A DNA stretch of 59,321 bases from Bacteroidales bacterium (GCA_004552195.1 SFPC01000001.1:1-59321); one strand, 5' to 3'; positions 51,025 to 59,321 are shown, counted from the first letter of the stretch. Notes: a model not told the origin generated them from the letters alone. Numbers and translations: made by a program.

Positions 51025-53955
51025 ATGAATAGAATTGTAATCGCTTTCCTCTTCCTCCTTTCATCCATGAGTGTCTGTGCCCAAGAAAAGCCTTTGCTCA
51101 CGAAGGATGACCTCATGAAGAAGGAATACCATGTGCTGTATGGCCAAGTGTTGGACCACGTGACGCGCCAGCCACTGGTGGACGTAAAAACGCAACTTCT
51201 CACCAAGGACAGCACATTGGTTTTCGAGTGGACCATCAACAACAACATGGCGGTGGCCTATTTGCGCCCCGTTTATGTAGTGCCACTCCCGGAGGCTGGC
51301 GAATATATGCTACGCTTGAGCAAAGACGGGTATGAAGCCGTTACGCAACCCTACCAAATAGACAAACTGAGAAAGAGCGAAGTGGCCATCTTGAACGACC
51401 CGATTATCATGAAACGTACCCCGCGCGAGGTGAAACTGAACGAGGCGGTCGTCAAGGCCACGAAGGTGAAGTTTTATCTTCGCGGCGATACGGTCGTCTA
51501 CAACGCCGATGCTTTCCAACTGGAGGAAGGTTCGATGCTGGATGCGCTCATCAGCCAGTTGCCGGGCGCGGAGCTGAAGGATGACGGACGCATCTTCGTC
51601 AACGGTAAACAAGTGGAAAGTCTGCTGCTTAACGGCGAGGATTTCTTCAAGAAAGACCGCTCCATCATGCTCGAAAACCTCCCCACCTATATGGTGAAGG
51701 ACATCAGGGTTTACGACAAAATGGGAGGACTGGGTAAACTGATGGGAAAAAACATGGGTGACGAGATGCTGGTGATGGACGTAAAGCTGAAGAAGGAATA
51801 CCGAGTAGGCTGGATGGGTAATGTGGAGGGAGGCGGCGGCACTGATGAACGCTACCTGGCACGCCTCTTTGCACTCAGACATACCACCCATTCGCGCCTT
51901 TCCGCCTTTGCCAATCTCAACAATCTCAACGACAGGCAACGCCCGGGAAAGGGCAGCGAGTGGATGCCCGCCATAGAAGATGGGACAAGGACCATGCAGA
52001 ACGGCGGCGTAGACTATCATGTCAACGACCGGCTGCACCGATTTGAACTGGAAGGAGAGGCTACCGTGAACCATACCGACACACGGACACGGGAGTTGAC
52101 TGCTACCCAGACCTTCCTGCCAGGGGGCGACACGTACGGACGCATTCGCCATGCCAACAGTGCCCACGACCTTTACTTCAGCACCAACCACAACTGGACG
52201 TTCCACACGAAATGGGTCAACGTCAAACTGAACCCGAACCTTCACTATTCCTCCAACAGCGGCAGCAGTCTCAACCGTTCGGTGCAGTCTGGAAGGGACA
52301 ACTTGCGGGACGAATCCTTGGACACGCTTTTTGCCTCGGACGTGTCGCCCGCCCAACTGGCAGGCATCATCAACCGTGTTTCGGAGGAAGCCAAAAGAAA
52401 GGGCTACTATCTCTCCACGGGCATGACAGCGCAGGCCGCCATCAAGGTGCCGCACACGAACGACAACCTCTTGCTGGAAGCACGCGGCAACTACATCGAC
52501 ACGCAACACGACAACTTTGCCCACAAACTCTACGACTATCCGCAAGGGGGCGCAGCAACAGACAGGAGAAACGAGTACGGCAAAGAGGACTATCGGGGGT
52601 ATTCTGCCACGGCCAAGGCTGCCTATTACTATTGGGGCATCGGCCACAACTGGCTCATCAACCCTTCCTACGAATACACTGCGGACCATTCCCGCAACAA
52701 CTATGGCCTGTATCGGCTGGACTATCTGACAGACAACGCTGACAATTGGCCGGAGTTGGGAGTACTGCCATCCGTGACCGACTGGCAACATCAGGCTTAC
52801 GACCCGGAACGCAGCAAGTACACCACCCAGCAAAATGATTACCATGTGGTGGCCCTGACCATTTACAAGAATGAGTATAAGAACAACACATGGTCCTTCA
52901 ATCTCAACCTTCCCCTCAGCATAGACCGCAACCGGCTGGACTACAACCGCCCGGCACTGGTAGACACATCGCTTACCAAAAACTATGTGCTCTTCCGTCC
53001 CTCTCTGTGGGTGAACAAGAAGTGGATTAACAGGGATGAGAGTGGCCGGGTGCTATCCTGTCACGAACTGAAAGCGAGCTATAAGTTCGCCATGCAACCA
53101 GCGTCCATCGACTACTTTGTGGATGTGCGCACCAATGACAATCCACTGGAGGTCTATACCGGCAACAACGACTTGCACGTGACGAGCAGCCACCGTTGGG
53201 AGTTGAACTATGTGTGGAACAGTTCGGAAAGGCAGCGCATGGTTTCCTCCAACCTCTCCTACCAACTGTCGCGTAACGACGTTGCCATGGGATATACCTA
53301 CAACAGGCAGACCGGTATTTACACTTACCGCCCGGAAAACGTAAACGGGAACAATGTCCTCTTTGGCAAAGTTATCTTCTCCTCGCCATTGGACAAGCAC
53401 AAGCGGCTGAAGCTCGAACTGAACACTGACGCAACCTTCCGGCACAGCATGGACCTCAGCAGCGACTCCCCCGACCAAGATCCCCAGAAGCGTGCTGTCA
53501 ACACCACCTATTTGACACAAGGTTTGCGCCTCAACTATGCCATCAGTTTCATTCGCTTAGGCGGAAAGGCTTCCGTGACCTACACCCATCAGACTTCGCC
53601 CAGAGCCGGCTTCGTTACCACGGATGCCGCGTCGTACCAATACGGAGTCAACTGCACGGCCAATCTCCCCATGGGCTGGCAAATCTCTACGGATGCCACC
53701 ATGTACTGCCGCCGAGGCTACGCCGACAAGTCCTTCAACACGGACAACCTGGTGTGGAACCTGCGTGTGGCCAAGAAGTGCATGAAGGGCAGACTGACCG
53801 TGATGCTGGACGGGTTTGACATTTTGGACAACATCTCCAACGTACGCCAGACCTTGAATGCACAAGGCCGCACGGAAACGTGGCACATGTCCATCCCGCG
53901 CTATGCCATGCTGCATGCCGTTTACAGGTTTAGCAAATCTCCCAAGAAACAATGA
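51025..53955 (+). CDS. outer membrane beta-barrel protein with carboxypeptidase-regulatory and plug-like domains
   Basis: A 976-residue outer-membrane protein. A signal peptide (MNRIVIAFLFLLSSMSVCAQ) leads to a carboxypeptidase-regulatory-like fold (VLYGQVLDHVTRQPLVDV), then a plug-like region (SMLDALISQLPGAELKDDGRI, LLLNGEDFFKKDRSIMLENLP) and a long barrel with many aromatic-ended strands. It is close to TonB-dependent receptors but has no obvious TonB box. Members of this Bacteroidota group are often beside TlpA-type proteins, as here. The ligand is unknown; the stop codon overlaps the start of a small ORF (ATGA). Confidence 0.88.
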   Translation: MNRIVIAFLFLLSSMSVCAQEKPLLTKDDLMKKEYHVLYGQVLDHVTRQPLVDVKTQLLTKDSTLVFEWTINNNMAVAYLRPVYVVPLPEAGEYMLRLSKDGYEAVTQPYQIDKLRKSEVAILNDPIIMKRTPREVKLNEAVVKATKVKFYLRGDTVVYNADAFQLEEGSMLDALISQLPGAELKDDGRIFVNGKQVESLLLNGEDFFKKDRSIMLENLPTYMVKDIRVYDKMGGLGKLMGKNMGDEMLVMDVKLKKEYRVGWMGNVEGGGGTDERYLARLFALRHTTHSRLSAFANLNNLNDRQRPGKGSEWMPAIEDGTRTMQNGGVDYHVNDRLHRFELEGEATVNHTDTRTRELTATQTFLPGGDTYGRIRHANSAHDLYFSTNHNWTFHTKWVNVKLNPNLHYSSNSGSSLNRSVQSGRDNLRDESLDTLFASDVSPAQLAGIINRVSEEAKRKGYYLSTGMTAQAAIKVPHTNDNLLLEARGNYIDTQHDNFAHKLYDYPQGGAATDRRNEYGKEDYRGYSATAKAAYYYWGIGHNWLINPSYEYTADHSRNNYGLYRLDYLTDNADNWPELGVLPSVTDWQHQAYDPERSKYTTQQNDYHVVALTIYKNEYKNNTWSFNLNLPLSIDRNRLDYNRPALVDTSLTKNYVLFRPSLWVNKKWINRDESGRVLSCHELKASYKFAMQPASIDYFVDVRTNDNPLEVYTGNNDLHVTSSHRWELNYVWNSSERQRMVSSNLSYQLSRNDVAMGYTYNRQTGIYTYRPENVNGNNVLFGKVIFSSPLDKHKRLKLELNTDATFRHSMDLSSDSPDQDPQKRAVNTTYLTQGLRLNYAISFIRLGGKASVTYTHQTSPRAGFVTTDAASYQYGVNCTANLPMGWQISTDATMYCRRGYADKSFNTDNLVWNLRVAKKCMKGRLTVMLDGFDILDNISNVRQTLNAQGRTETWHMSIPRYAMLHAVYRFSKSPKKQ

Positions 53956-54050
53956 GGCAATTTCTCCTCTCTCTCCTGTTGTTCTGTACCTATGCCCCGG
54001 TCACCCATGCCCAAAAGTATTGGGTCATGGGACAAATCATCGACGATTAA
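53952..54050 (+). CDS. 32-residue ORF: signal peptide plus start of a carboxypeptidase-regulatory-like domain (probable truncated gene)
   Basis: ATG at 53952 overlaps the TGA of the large barrel gene. The product is MRQFLLSLLLFCTYAPVTHA followed by QKYWVMGQIIDD and a stop. The last residues resemble the start of the carboxypeptidase-regulatory domain in the preceding protein (VLYGQVLDH), at the same distance from the signal peptide. The simplest reading is the 5' remnant of a second barrel gene, lost by deletion. A real secreted 12-residue peptide cannot be ruled out. Translation would be coupled to the upstream gene. Confidence 0.55.
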   Translation: MRQFLLSLLLFCTYAPVTHAQKYWVMGQIIDD

Positions 54051-54072
54051 GCCCTAACCCTACTTCACGCAC

Positions 54073-55326
54073 ATGGACATCCCCCGCAAACCCCGCCCCT
54101 GGTACGTCAAGTACTTCTACCACATCCTGGCCGGCACCGCCTTTCTGGCCTTTGCCACCTATATGATTGTCCTTTCATTTAGCCCACGCCGGCTCCGGCT
54201 TGACAGCGAAACCTGCCGCGTGGCCGAAGTGGCGGCCGCACCGTTCCGAGAGTTTGTCGATGTGGAAGGCATCGTGCAACCCATTCAGACCGTACAGCTC
54301 AATGCGCTGGAAAGCGGATTCGTGGAGCGCATCGTGGCGGAGGAAGGGACGATGCTCCAGGCGGGCGACACCATTCTGGTACTATCCAACCCCGAACTGC
54401 TCCGCACAATCGATGACGAACAGGCGGAATGGCAGAACAGCCAGCGCAACTACCAGGAGCAGGAGATTGAAATGCAGCAGAAATCCCTCGCCCTGCTCCA
54501 GCAGGCACTCGATGCCGCCCACCAGATGGCAGCACTCGACAAGTCGCTCCGGCAAAGCCGTGAGGAGTTCCGCATGGGCATCAAGAGCAAGGCCGAACTG
54601 GACGTGGCAGAAGAGGAGTACCGGTATCAGCACCAACGGACAAACCTGCAAATGGAGAGCCTCCGCCACGATTCGGCGGCCACACGGCTCAAGCGGGAAA
54701 TGCTGCGTGCTGACCGCGAAGCCTCGCAGCGCAAGCTGTCCCGCGCTTCCGGGCGTACAGCCCACCTCGTGGTGCGTGCCCCTGTGGCCGGCCAGCTCAG
54801 CTATCTCAGTGTGGGCTTGGGGCAGCAGGTGGCGGCAGGGACCAGTGTGGGCGAAATCAAAGTGCTCACAGCTTATAAGGTGCGTGCCTCCCTCTCCGAG
54901 TACTATATAGACCGCATCACCACGGACCTGGCCGCCCACATCCGTCAGCAGGAACAGCAGTTTCCCCTGCGCATCAGCAAGGTGGTGCCCGAGGTGAAGG
55001 ACCGCCAGTTCCCCTGCGATCTCGTGTTCACCGCCGGCAAGCCCACCAACATCCGCTTGGGCAAGAGCTACCGCGTACAGATTGAGCTGGGCAAGCCGGA
55101 AACAGCTATCGTCATTCCCCGGGGCGACTTCTACCAGCACACAGCGGGACAGTGGATATACCGCCTCTCGCCCGACGACGGCCGGACGGCACGCAAAACG
55201 CCCATCGAGCTGGGCCGCCAGAACCCGCAGCAGTACGAAGTCCTCTCCGGCCTGCAACCGGGCGACAAGGTGCTGGTGGGCGGCTACGACAAATTGGGCG
55301 ATGCCGAAGTGCTTCTGCTGGAATGA
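54073..55326 (+). CDS. HlyD family efflux adaptor (membrane fusion protein)
   Basis: A 417-residue periplasmic adaptor: one N-terminal membrane helix (residues 15-33), a lipoyl half-domain (VQLNALESGFVERIVAEEGTMLQAGD), a long coiled-coil hairpin (residues about 110-230), the second lipoyl half (VVRAPVAGQLSYLSVGLGQQVAAGT) and a beta-barrel domain ending with GLQPGDKVLVGGYDKLG. It links the permease to the TolC-type channel. It follows the small ORF by 22 bp and belongs to the exporter transcript. Confidence 0.93.
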   Translation: MDIPRKPRPWYVKYFYHILAGTAFLAFATYMIVLSFSPRRLRLDSETCRVAEVAAAPFREFVDVEGIVQPIQTVQLNALESGFVERIVAEEGTMLQAGDTILVLSNPELLRTIDDEQAEWQNSQRNYQEQEIEMQQKSLALLQQALDAAHQMAALDKSLRQSREEFRMGIKSKAELDVAEEEYRYQHQRTNLQMESLRHDSAATRLKREMLRADREASQRKLSRASGRTAHLVVRAPVAGQLSYLSVGLGQQVAAGTSVGEIKVLTAYKVRASLSEYYIDRITTDLAAHIRQQEQQFPLRISKVVPEVKDRQFPCDLVFTAGKPTNIRLGKSYRVQIELGKPETAIVIPRGDFYQHTAGQWIYRLSPDDGRTARKTPIELGRQNPQQYEVLSGLQPGDKVLVGGYDKLGDAEVLLLE

Positions 55327-55350
55327 CGCAGGCGCGTGGGCAATGAGATA

Positions 55351-55429
55351 ATGTACAATTGCCTGCGGCCGGCCATGAGGTCGGCGGTCCACATCTTCCG
55401 CCCTGTCGGTCGTAGACCTCATTGTACAT
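55351..55429. terminator. inverted repeat between convergent hlyD-type and ATPase genes
   Basis: Two nested pairs: ATGTACAAT (55351-55359) with ATTGTACAT (55421-55429), and ATGAGGTC (55375-55382) with GACCTCAT (55415-55422). It lies between two genes that face each other and could end transcription both ways. A related stretch, TAATGTACAATG, occurs once near the menA start (2927-2938). Confidence 0.5.
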
Positions 55430-55435
55430 GATTCA

Positions 55436-56608
55436 TTAATACAGGAAACCAAAGTGCCAGAGAGGGATAGTTCCTTTAAAGGCATATTCAATGTCATCCT
55501 TTATCACATAGCCCTCTGCCGCTTCCTGCAACTGTTTCCTTCCCTTGTTCTTTCCTCCTATTTCGAAAGTACGGCCATTTATCTCGAAATCGGATACAGG
55601 CGAAGCCGTAACTGAAAGGTAGGGCTTTGTCCAGGCCAAAAAGATTGTCTCACGCACACTGCCTATGTCGGGCAAAGATTCGCTAAGGGCGTATGCCAGA
55701 TTAGGATTCTGCAAATAGAGCTTCTCTACCTTCTCCATCATCTTTATTCCCTTCACCTTATCGCACAAGGTAAGCAGCAAGCCGGCCTTCTCGAGAAATT
55801 CGATATAGTCGGGAAGCACATTCCGGCTAATGCCCAAGTCCTTCTCCAATTTGGAGTAATTGGGCTTGAACGGCACCGTCTGTGCCAACACATAGAGCAG
55901 TTTTCTGAGTTTGGCCCTTGAAGGGAAACTCATTTCCGCATAGTTGGGAATATCCTCGTCTACCATCTGCTTCAGCACACCCTGCAACCGCTGACGATAG
56001 TCCCCCTCCAAGAAGAAAGGATAGTAGCCTTCGCTGAGATATGTCTTGAACAATTTCAAAGGCTTTTCCAACTCAGAGGGATACTCCACCTTCCCTTGAA
56101 GGATTTCGTCGAGGGAATAGGCAGGAAGATTGCATCCTTGGGTGAGATTGACATACTCCCGAAAGGAGAGGCCGGGAAGGTTGTATTCAAGCTTTCGCCG
56201 ACTCAAGTCTGCTCCACCTTTTTCCAAATCGAGAACAGACGAACCTGAGTAGACTACACGGAAATCGGGCAGTTTGTCATAGATATTCTTGAGTTCGACA
56301 CTCCACCCCTTATACTTGTGTATCTCATCGATAAACAGCACCTTTCCTCCATGCTGGTAGAAGTTCAATGCCAGGTCATAGAGACGGTGGGTGGTGAAAT
56401 AAAAATCATCGGCAAGCACATAAAGCGCGTCGTCCACGTTCTCCTTCATCTTGATGTGCTGGAGCATGAGCGTACTCTTGCCCACGCCCCTCGCCCCCAG
56501 AATAGCGACCAAACGGCTATTCCAATTTATACGGCTGTGCAGGAAACGCTGAAAGGCGAGCGGTGTCCTGTCGAGCAACAATCTGTAGGTTGAATATAAC
56601 TCTTCCAT
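55436..56608 (-). CDS. AAA family ATPase with DUF4143 domain
   Basis: A 390-residue protein of the AAA_14/DUF4143 type. Walker A GARGVGKST is at residues 38-46 and Walker B is VLFIDEIHKY; the conserved SGSSVLDLEKGGADLSRR segment follows. The C-terminal half is a DUF4143 winged-helix and nuclease-like fold. Such genes are frequent accessory genes of Bacteroidales; their role is not settled (toxin-antitoxin and mobile-element links are proposed). It faces the exporter genes from the opposite strand and looks like an insert between hlyD and the permease. Start at MEELYSTYRLL. Confidence 0.9.
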   Translation of the reverse strand: MEELYSTYRLLLDRTPLAFQRFLHSRINWNSRLVAILGARGVGKSTLMLQHIKMKENVDDALYVLADDFYFTTHRLYDLALNFYQHGGKVLFIDEIHKYKGWSVELKNIYDKLPDFRVVYSGSSVLDLEKGGADLSRRKLEYNLPGLSFREYVNLTQGCNLPAYSLDEILQGKVEYPSELEKPLKLFKTYLSEGYYPFFLEGDYRQRLQGVLKQMVDEDIPNYAEMSFPSRAKLRKLLYVLAQTVPFKPNYSKLEKDLGISRNVLPDYIEFLEKAGLLLTLCDKVKGIKMMEKVEKLYLQNPNLAYALSESLPDIGSVRETIFLAWTKPYLSVTASPVSDFEINGRTFEIGGKNKGRKQLQEAAEGYVIKDDIEYAFKGTIPLWHFGFLY

Positions 56609-56640
56609 AGGTTTCTGATGTTTGATGTGCAAACATACAC

Positions 56641-56795
56641 AAAACTGCATGATGCACCGTGCAATTTTCGCGGATTTTTTCTTCAAAACCTTATTCTTGC
56701 CGTGCTCAAACGCCCGAAAATAGGAATTTGGAAGGAAATTGCACGATGCACCGTGCAGGTTTTGCGAAAAACTGCAAGGTGTATCGTGCAGTTTT
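56641..56795. repeat. three 28-bp repeats upstream of the DUF4143 ATPase gene
   Basis: Copies at 56641-56668, 56735-56762 and 56768-56795 share AAAYTGCA, then GRTGYAYCGTGCA, then TTT. The middle TGCACCGTGCA is a perfect 5-1-5 palindrome in copies 1 and 2; copy 3 has TGTATCGTGCA flanked by AACTGCA/TGCAGTT. They lie 33-187 bp before the ATPase start and look like operators for it. Confidence 0.7.
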
Positions 56796-56915
56796 GTTTT
56801 CTGACAAGGAAGGCTGCGCTGCCCTTGCCACAGCTACCACCATCTCCTGTCAGGGAGGCCGCCGGGGGCTCGGGTGGCTGCTCTGGCAGTAGAAGCGCAG
56901 CCCTTTCGGGCAAAG

Positions 56916-56955
56916 TGTATGATTACCATACAGGAGCATGTATGATTTTCATACA
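56916..56955. promoter_or_regulatory. paired TGTATGA-N3-TCATACA operators upstream of the permease gene
   Basis: Distal TGTATGATTACCATACA (56916-56932, one mismatch) and proximal TGTATGATTTTCATACA (56939-56955, perfect), 23 bp apart, as in the tolC leader at 47068-47107. Confidence 0.8.
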
Positions 56956-56980
56956 ATCAGCTCGCCAAAGCCCGGGAAAA

Positions 56981-57012
56981 CTTGGTCGTACGCTTATTAT
57001 CCCCTACTTTCG
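56981..57012 (+). promoter_or_regulatory. promoter of the permease gene (CTTG-N20-TACTTTCG)
   Basis: CTTG at 56981-56984 and TACTTTCG at 57005-57012 with a 20-bp spacer. The distances from the proximal palindrome centre (34 bp to CTTG, 58 bp to the -7 box) equal those at tolC. Confidence 0.65.
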
Positions 57013-57047
57013 CCTCACAATCAAACATACAAATCCCCCATCACGTA

Positions 57048-59321
57048 ATGCACATGATCCTACACCATCTCAAGGTTGCCGGGCGCAACCTCATGAAGTA
57101 CAAGCTTCAGACACTCATCTCCGTGCTGAGCATCGCCATCGGCATCGTCACGCTGGCCATCGCCCACGCCTTGGTGTCGAACGTCACGTTCCCCGCCATC
57201 TACAGCCAGCCATACTACGGCCGCACCTGCGCCGTGAGCCTTATGGCAGCCAATCAGAACGAGGCCCATCAGAACGAGGCCGACGACAGGCGCCGTACGT
57301 CCTTCACCCGCGACGTCATCCGTGCCCTCAAGCGCGACGGCGGTCTGAAGAGCGTTGAGCGCATGGCCATGCCCAATGGCCACTCCTTCTGCAACATCGT
57401 GGAGTTTCATATGGCCGACTCGACAGCGCGCAAGGCGGCCATGACCTACACCCCCATCGATCCCGACTACTTCAACCTCTCCGGGGTGCGCTCGGCCATC
57501 ACGGGAGAGCCCATCAAAAGGTTGGCACCGGGCGAGGCCATCGTCAGCCGCAGCAATGCCGCCACCATGTTTGGCGATGCCGACCCCGTGGGCGCCGTCT
57601 GCTACCAGACCAACGAGATGCGGCCCCTGCCGCTGACCATCGTCGATGTGTTTGAAGACCTCTCCGTTCACGAGGTGGCCCTCAGCAACAACACGGTCTA
57701 TTTCTCGCTCGGAGAGCAGGACGGCGACCTCTTCGGGGCCCATGTGTATGGCAACGATAGGGAGGTGTTCTACAGTACGACGGCGCTGATGGTGCTGCGC
57801 GAGGGCTGCACGGAGCGCCAACTGATTGAAGAACTGAACGCGCGGCTGAAGCCCTTTGCCCTCGAGGCCGGGGTGGCGCCGGCGGTCAGCCGGGAGGACA
57901 TTCAGAGCGTCATCACCACGCAGACGCTGGTCCACCTCATCGGCGCGCTCATCCTCGTGGCCGCCATCATCGGCTTCCTGCGCATGGAGATACAGCTGTT
58001 CCTGATGCGCCGCCGCGAGATGGCCCTGCGCATCACCCATGGGGCCAAGCGCCGCCATCTGTTCGGTCTGCTCTTCACCGAGGTGGCGCTGGTGGTGCTG
58101 CTCTCGGCCGCCACAGCCATGGTGATGGCCCTGTGGGTGGTGGAGAACGTACAGACCACGCGGTTTGCCCAAATCGTCCGCGAAATGGACTTCTTCTCTC
58201 TCAACTTTGCCCCCTTCTGCCTCTATATCGACGGTATGCTGCTCGTGGTCTGCGCCCTCGTCATCTGGCTGACCGTGGCGCGTGTGCGGCGGGCGGATCA
58301 CGGCCTGGCCGGCCACATGCGGGGCAGCCGCTCGCACCTGTTCCGCTACGTCATGCTGGGCCTTCAGGTGGCCATCAGCACGGTCTTCATCTGTGCCACG
58401 TTCACCGTCAGCCGATGGTCCGGACTGGTCTTGCGGCCCTACCACATCCCCGACGACACGGCGCCCTACGAGGAATGCGTCTTTCTGGGCGCCACCGAGG
58501 CGCAGCATGAAATCAAGGTGCTCAAGGAGGAGATAGGCCGCCTGCACAGTCTGGAGAAGATGCTGCCGCACGAGGTGTACTACCTGTCGCTGCCCGAGGT
58601 GACGGGCAATGCCGGTGCCATGACGGCCTTTCAGAATCAGGACTACCAGCCCTTCCTCTGCACCGCCGACACCACCATCCTCTCGTTCTACGGCCTGCAG
58701 GTGAAGTGGCTGAACAAGGGGGCCTGCGCGGGTCCGTGCCTGCTGCTGAACGACAGCGTCTATGCCAAGCTGCGCAGCGTGGGCGTGGCCCTCAACGGCA
58801 CGCTGACCCTCCGGCGCTTCGGACCGATAGGGGCAGACTTGGTACTCCCCATAGCTGGCACCATCTCCTATGTGCCCTACGAGCGCCGCCAACTCTCCAT
58901 CGCCATCTGCCCGGCCATCACCGATGCCATGGCCACGGACTTCGTGCTCGTTCCCCGAAAGGGGGAGTATGACCGGTTGATGCGCGAGACGAACGACATC
59001 ATCGAGCAGATGGTGCCCACCATCGTGCAGCCCATGACGCACAACTTCCACGACTACTGCAGCGCCGCGCTGTCCGTGGTCAACGTCATGCGCTTTGTCA
59101 GCACCATCCTCGGCGTCGTGAGCCTTATCATCTGTGCCATGAGCCTCTATAGCACCATTGCCCTCGACACCCGTTCGCGCCGCAAGGAGGTGGCCATTCG
59201 CAAGGTATGTGGTGCCAAGAAGGGCGACATCTACCGCCTCTTCGGCCGCGTCTATCTGCTCATCGTCAGTATGGCGCTGCTCGTGGCCCTGCCCGTGGCG
59301 GTGCTCTTCAACGACATCATG
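57048..59321 (+). CDS. FtsX/MacB-type ABC transporter permease (3' end outside window)
   Basis: The frame opens at ATG 57048 (MHMILHHLKVAGRNLMKYKL) and is still open at the last base after 758 codons, so the gene is cut by the window. It has the two-half layout of Bacteroidota ABC permeases: an N-terminal helix, a MacB_PCD-like periplasmic part, three helices near residues 295-410 with an FtsX core, a second membrane anchor and periplasmic part, and a last FtsX block (STIALDTRSRRKEVAIRKVCGA). No ATPase partner is in view. It is driven by its own operator-bearing promoter. Confidence 0.92.
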   Translation, partial: MHMILHHLKVAGRNLMKYKLQTLISVLSIAIGIVTLAIAHALVSNVTFPAIYSQPYYGRTCAVSLMAANQNEAHQNEADDRRRTSFTRDVIRALKRDGGLKSVERMAMPNGHSFCNIVEFHMADSTARKAAMTYTPIDPDYFNLSGVRSAITGEPIKRLAPGEAIVSRSNAATMFGDADPVGAVCYQTNEMRPLPLTIVDVFEDLSVHEVALSNNTVYFSLGEQDGDLFGAHVYGNDREVFYSTTALMVLREGCTERQLIEELNARLKPFALEAGVAPAVSREDIQSVITTQTLVHLIGALILVAAIIGFLRMEIQLFLMRRREMALRITHGAKRRHLFGLLFTEVALVVLLSAATAMVMALWVVENVQTTRFAQIVREMDFFSLNFAPFCLYIDGMLLVVCALVIWLTVARVRRADHGLAGHMRGSRSHLFRYVMLGLQVAISTVFICATFTVSRWSGLVLRPYHIPDDTAPYEECVFLGATEAQHEIKVLKEEIGRLHSLEKMLPHEVYYLSLPEVTGNAGAMTAFQNQDYQPFLCTADTTILSFYGLQVKWLNKGACAGPCLLLNDSVYAKLRSVGVALNGTLTLRRFGPIGADLVLPIAGTISYVPYERRQLSIAICPAITDAMATDFVLVPRKGEYDRLMRETNDIIEQMVPTIVQPMTHNFHDYCSAALSVVNVMRFVSTILGVVSLIICAMSLYSTIALDTRSRRKEVAIRKVCGAKKGDIYRLFGRVYLLIVSMALLVALPVAVLFNDIM

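Larger units (their letters stand above)
56609..57047. other. 439-bp regulatory region between the ATPase and permease genes
   Basis: No gene. The ATPase-side half holds three 28-bp repeats (56641-56795), the permease-side half two TGTATGA palindromes and a promoter (56916-57012). Confidence 0.75.

Noticed and set aside
57060..59051. Long open frame (663 codons) on the minus strand opposite the permease gene
   Set aside because: Composition is His/Gly/Glu-rich with no domain, the typical shadow of a GC-rich gene; the plus strand has a complete permease signature.

Overview
The window looks like chromosome from a Bacteroidota bacterium of the order Bacteroidales, probably Prevotellaceae or a close relative; the genus cannot be fixed from this sequence alone. 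Reasons: promoters follow the TTTG-N20-TAnnTTTG pattern rather than the sigma-70 pattern; start codons lack a strong Shine-Dalgarno; there is a lipidated TamA-type protein beside TamB, a TonB-receptor-like barrel protein, menaquinone synthesis, and the tight rsfS-ftsH-cdsA order. Most of the window is ordinary core genome. The last 15 kb (44.4-59.3 kb) is an accessory envelope-export locus.

Layout. 0-6 kb: end of a DUF3874-like gene, then leftward genes for a SulP/STAS anion transporter, MenA, a secreted hypothetical protein, a cytidylate-kinase-like protein and a MATE exporter. 6-14 kb: rsfS, ftsH, cdsA, a transglutaminase-like membrane protein, divergent folA/thyA, and an RsmF-type rRNA methyltransferase. 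14-17.2 kb: a peroxide/metal module (PerR-like regulator with a perfect palindrome in its promoter, two rubrerythrins, an NRAMP transporter). 17.2-26 kb: a decayed remnant, pepD, a UPF0104-type membrane protein, rsmA, rfbB, DUF2752, two CD225 proteins and a sodium/solute symporter. 26-34 kb: amidase, MlaD-like protein, dnaA, tRNA-Ser, FucP-type MFS transporter, RecD-like helicase, small glutaredoxin-like protein. 34-43.5 kb: tRNA-Lys, then a leftward group tamB, tamA-like lipoprotein (TamL), ogt, a TIGR04076 protein and an HXXEE protein.

44.4-59.3 kb: a histidine kinase and a short REC-HTH response regulator, a RhuM-Fic protein, a TolC-type channel, a TlpA-type thioredoxin protein, a large barrel protein with a plug-like region, a 32-residue ORF that looks like the severed start of a second such protein, a HlyD-type adaptor, an AAA/DUF4143 ATPase on the other strand, and an FtsX/MacB-type permease that runs off the window. 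The tolC promoter (47068-47164) and the permease promoter (56916-57012) share one layout: two palindromes of the type TGTATGA-N3-TCATACA 23 bp apart, then CTTG-N20-TAnnTTT at identical distances. This is the strongest regulatory signal in the window and suggests that both transcripts answer to one activator, most simply the adjacent response regulator.

Intergenic DNA carries at least three repeat families: a TA-rich inverted-repeat element (8661-8819, 29233-29333, 48652-48804), a 370-410 bp element with about 50-bp terminal inverted repeats and many AAGCCTTCAC motifs (25989-26358, 43943-44353), and tandem CTATAGWTNN decamers (30846-30865, 38871-38930). No CRISPR array, insertion-sequence transposase or rRNA operon was seen.
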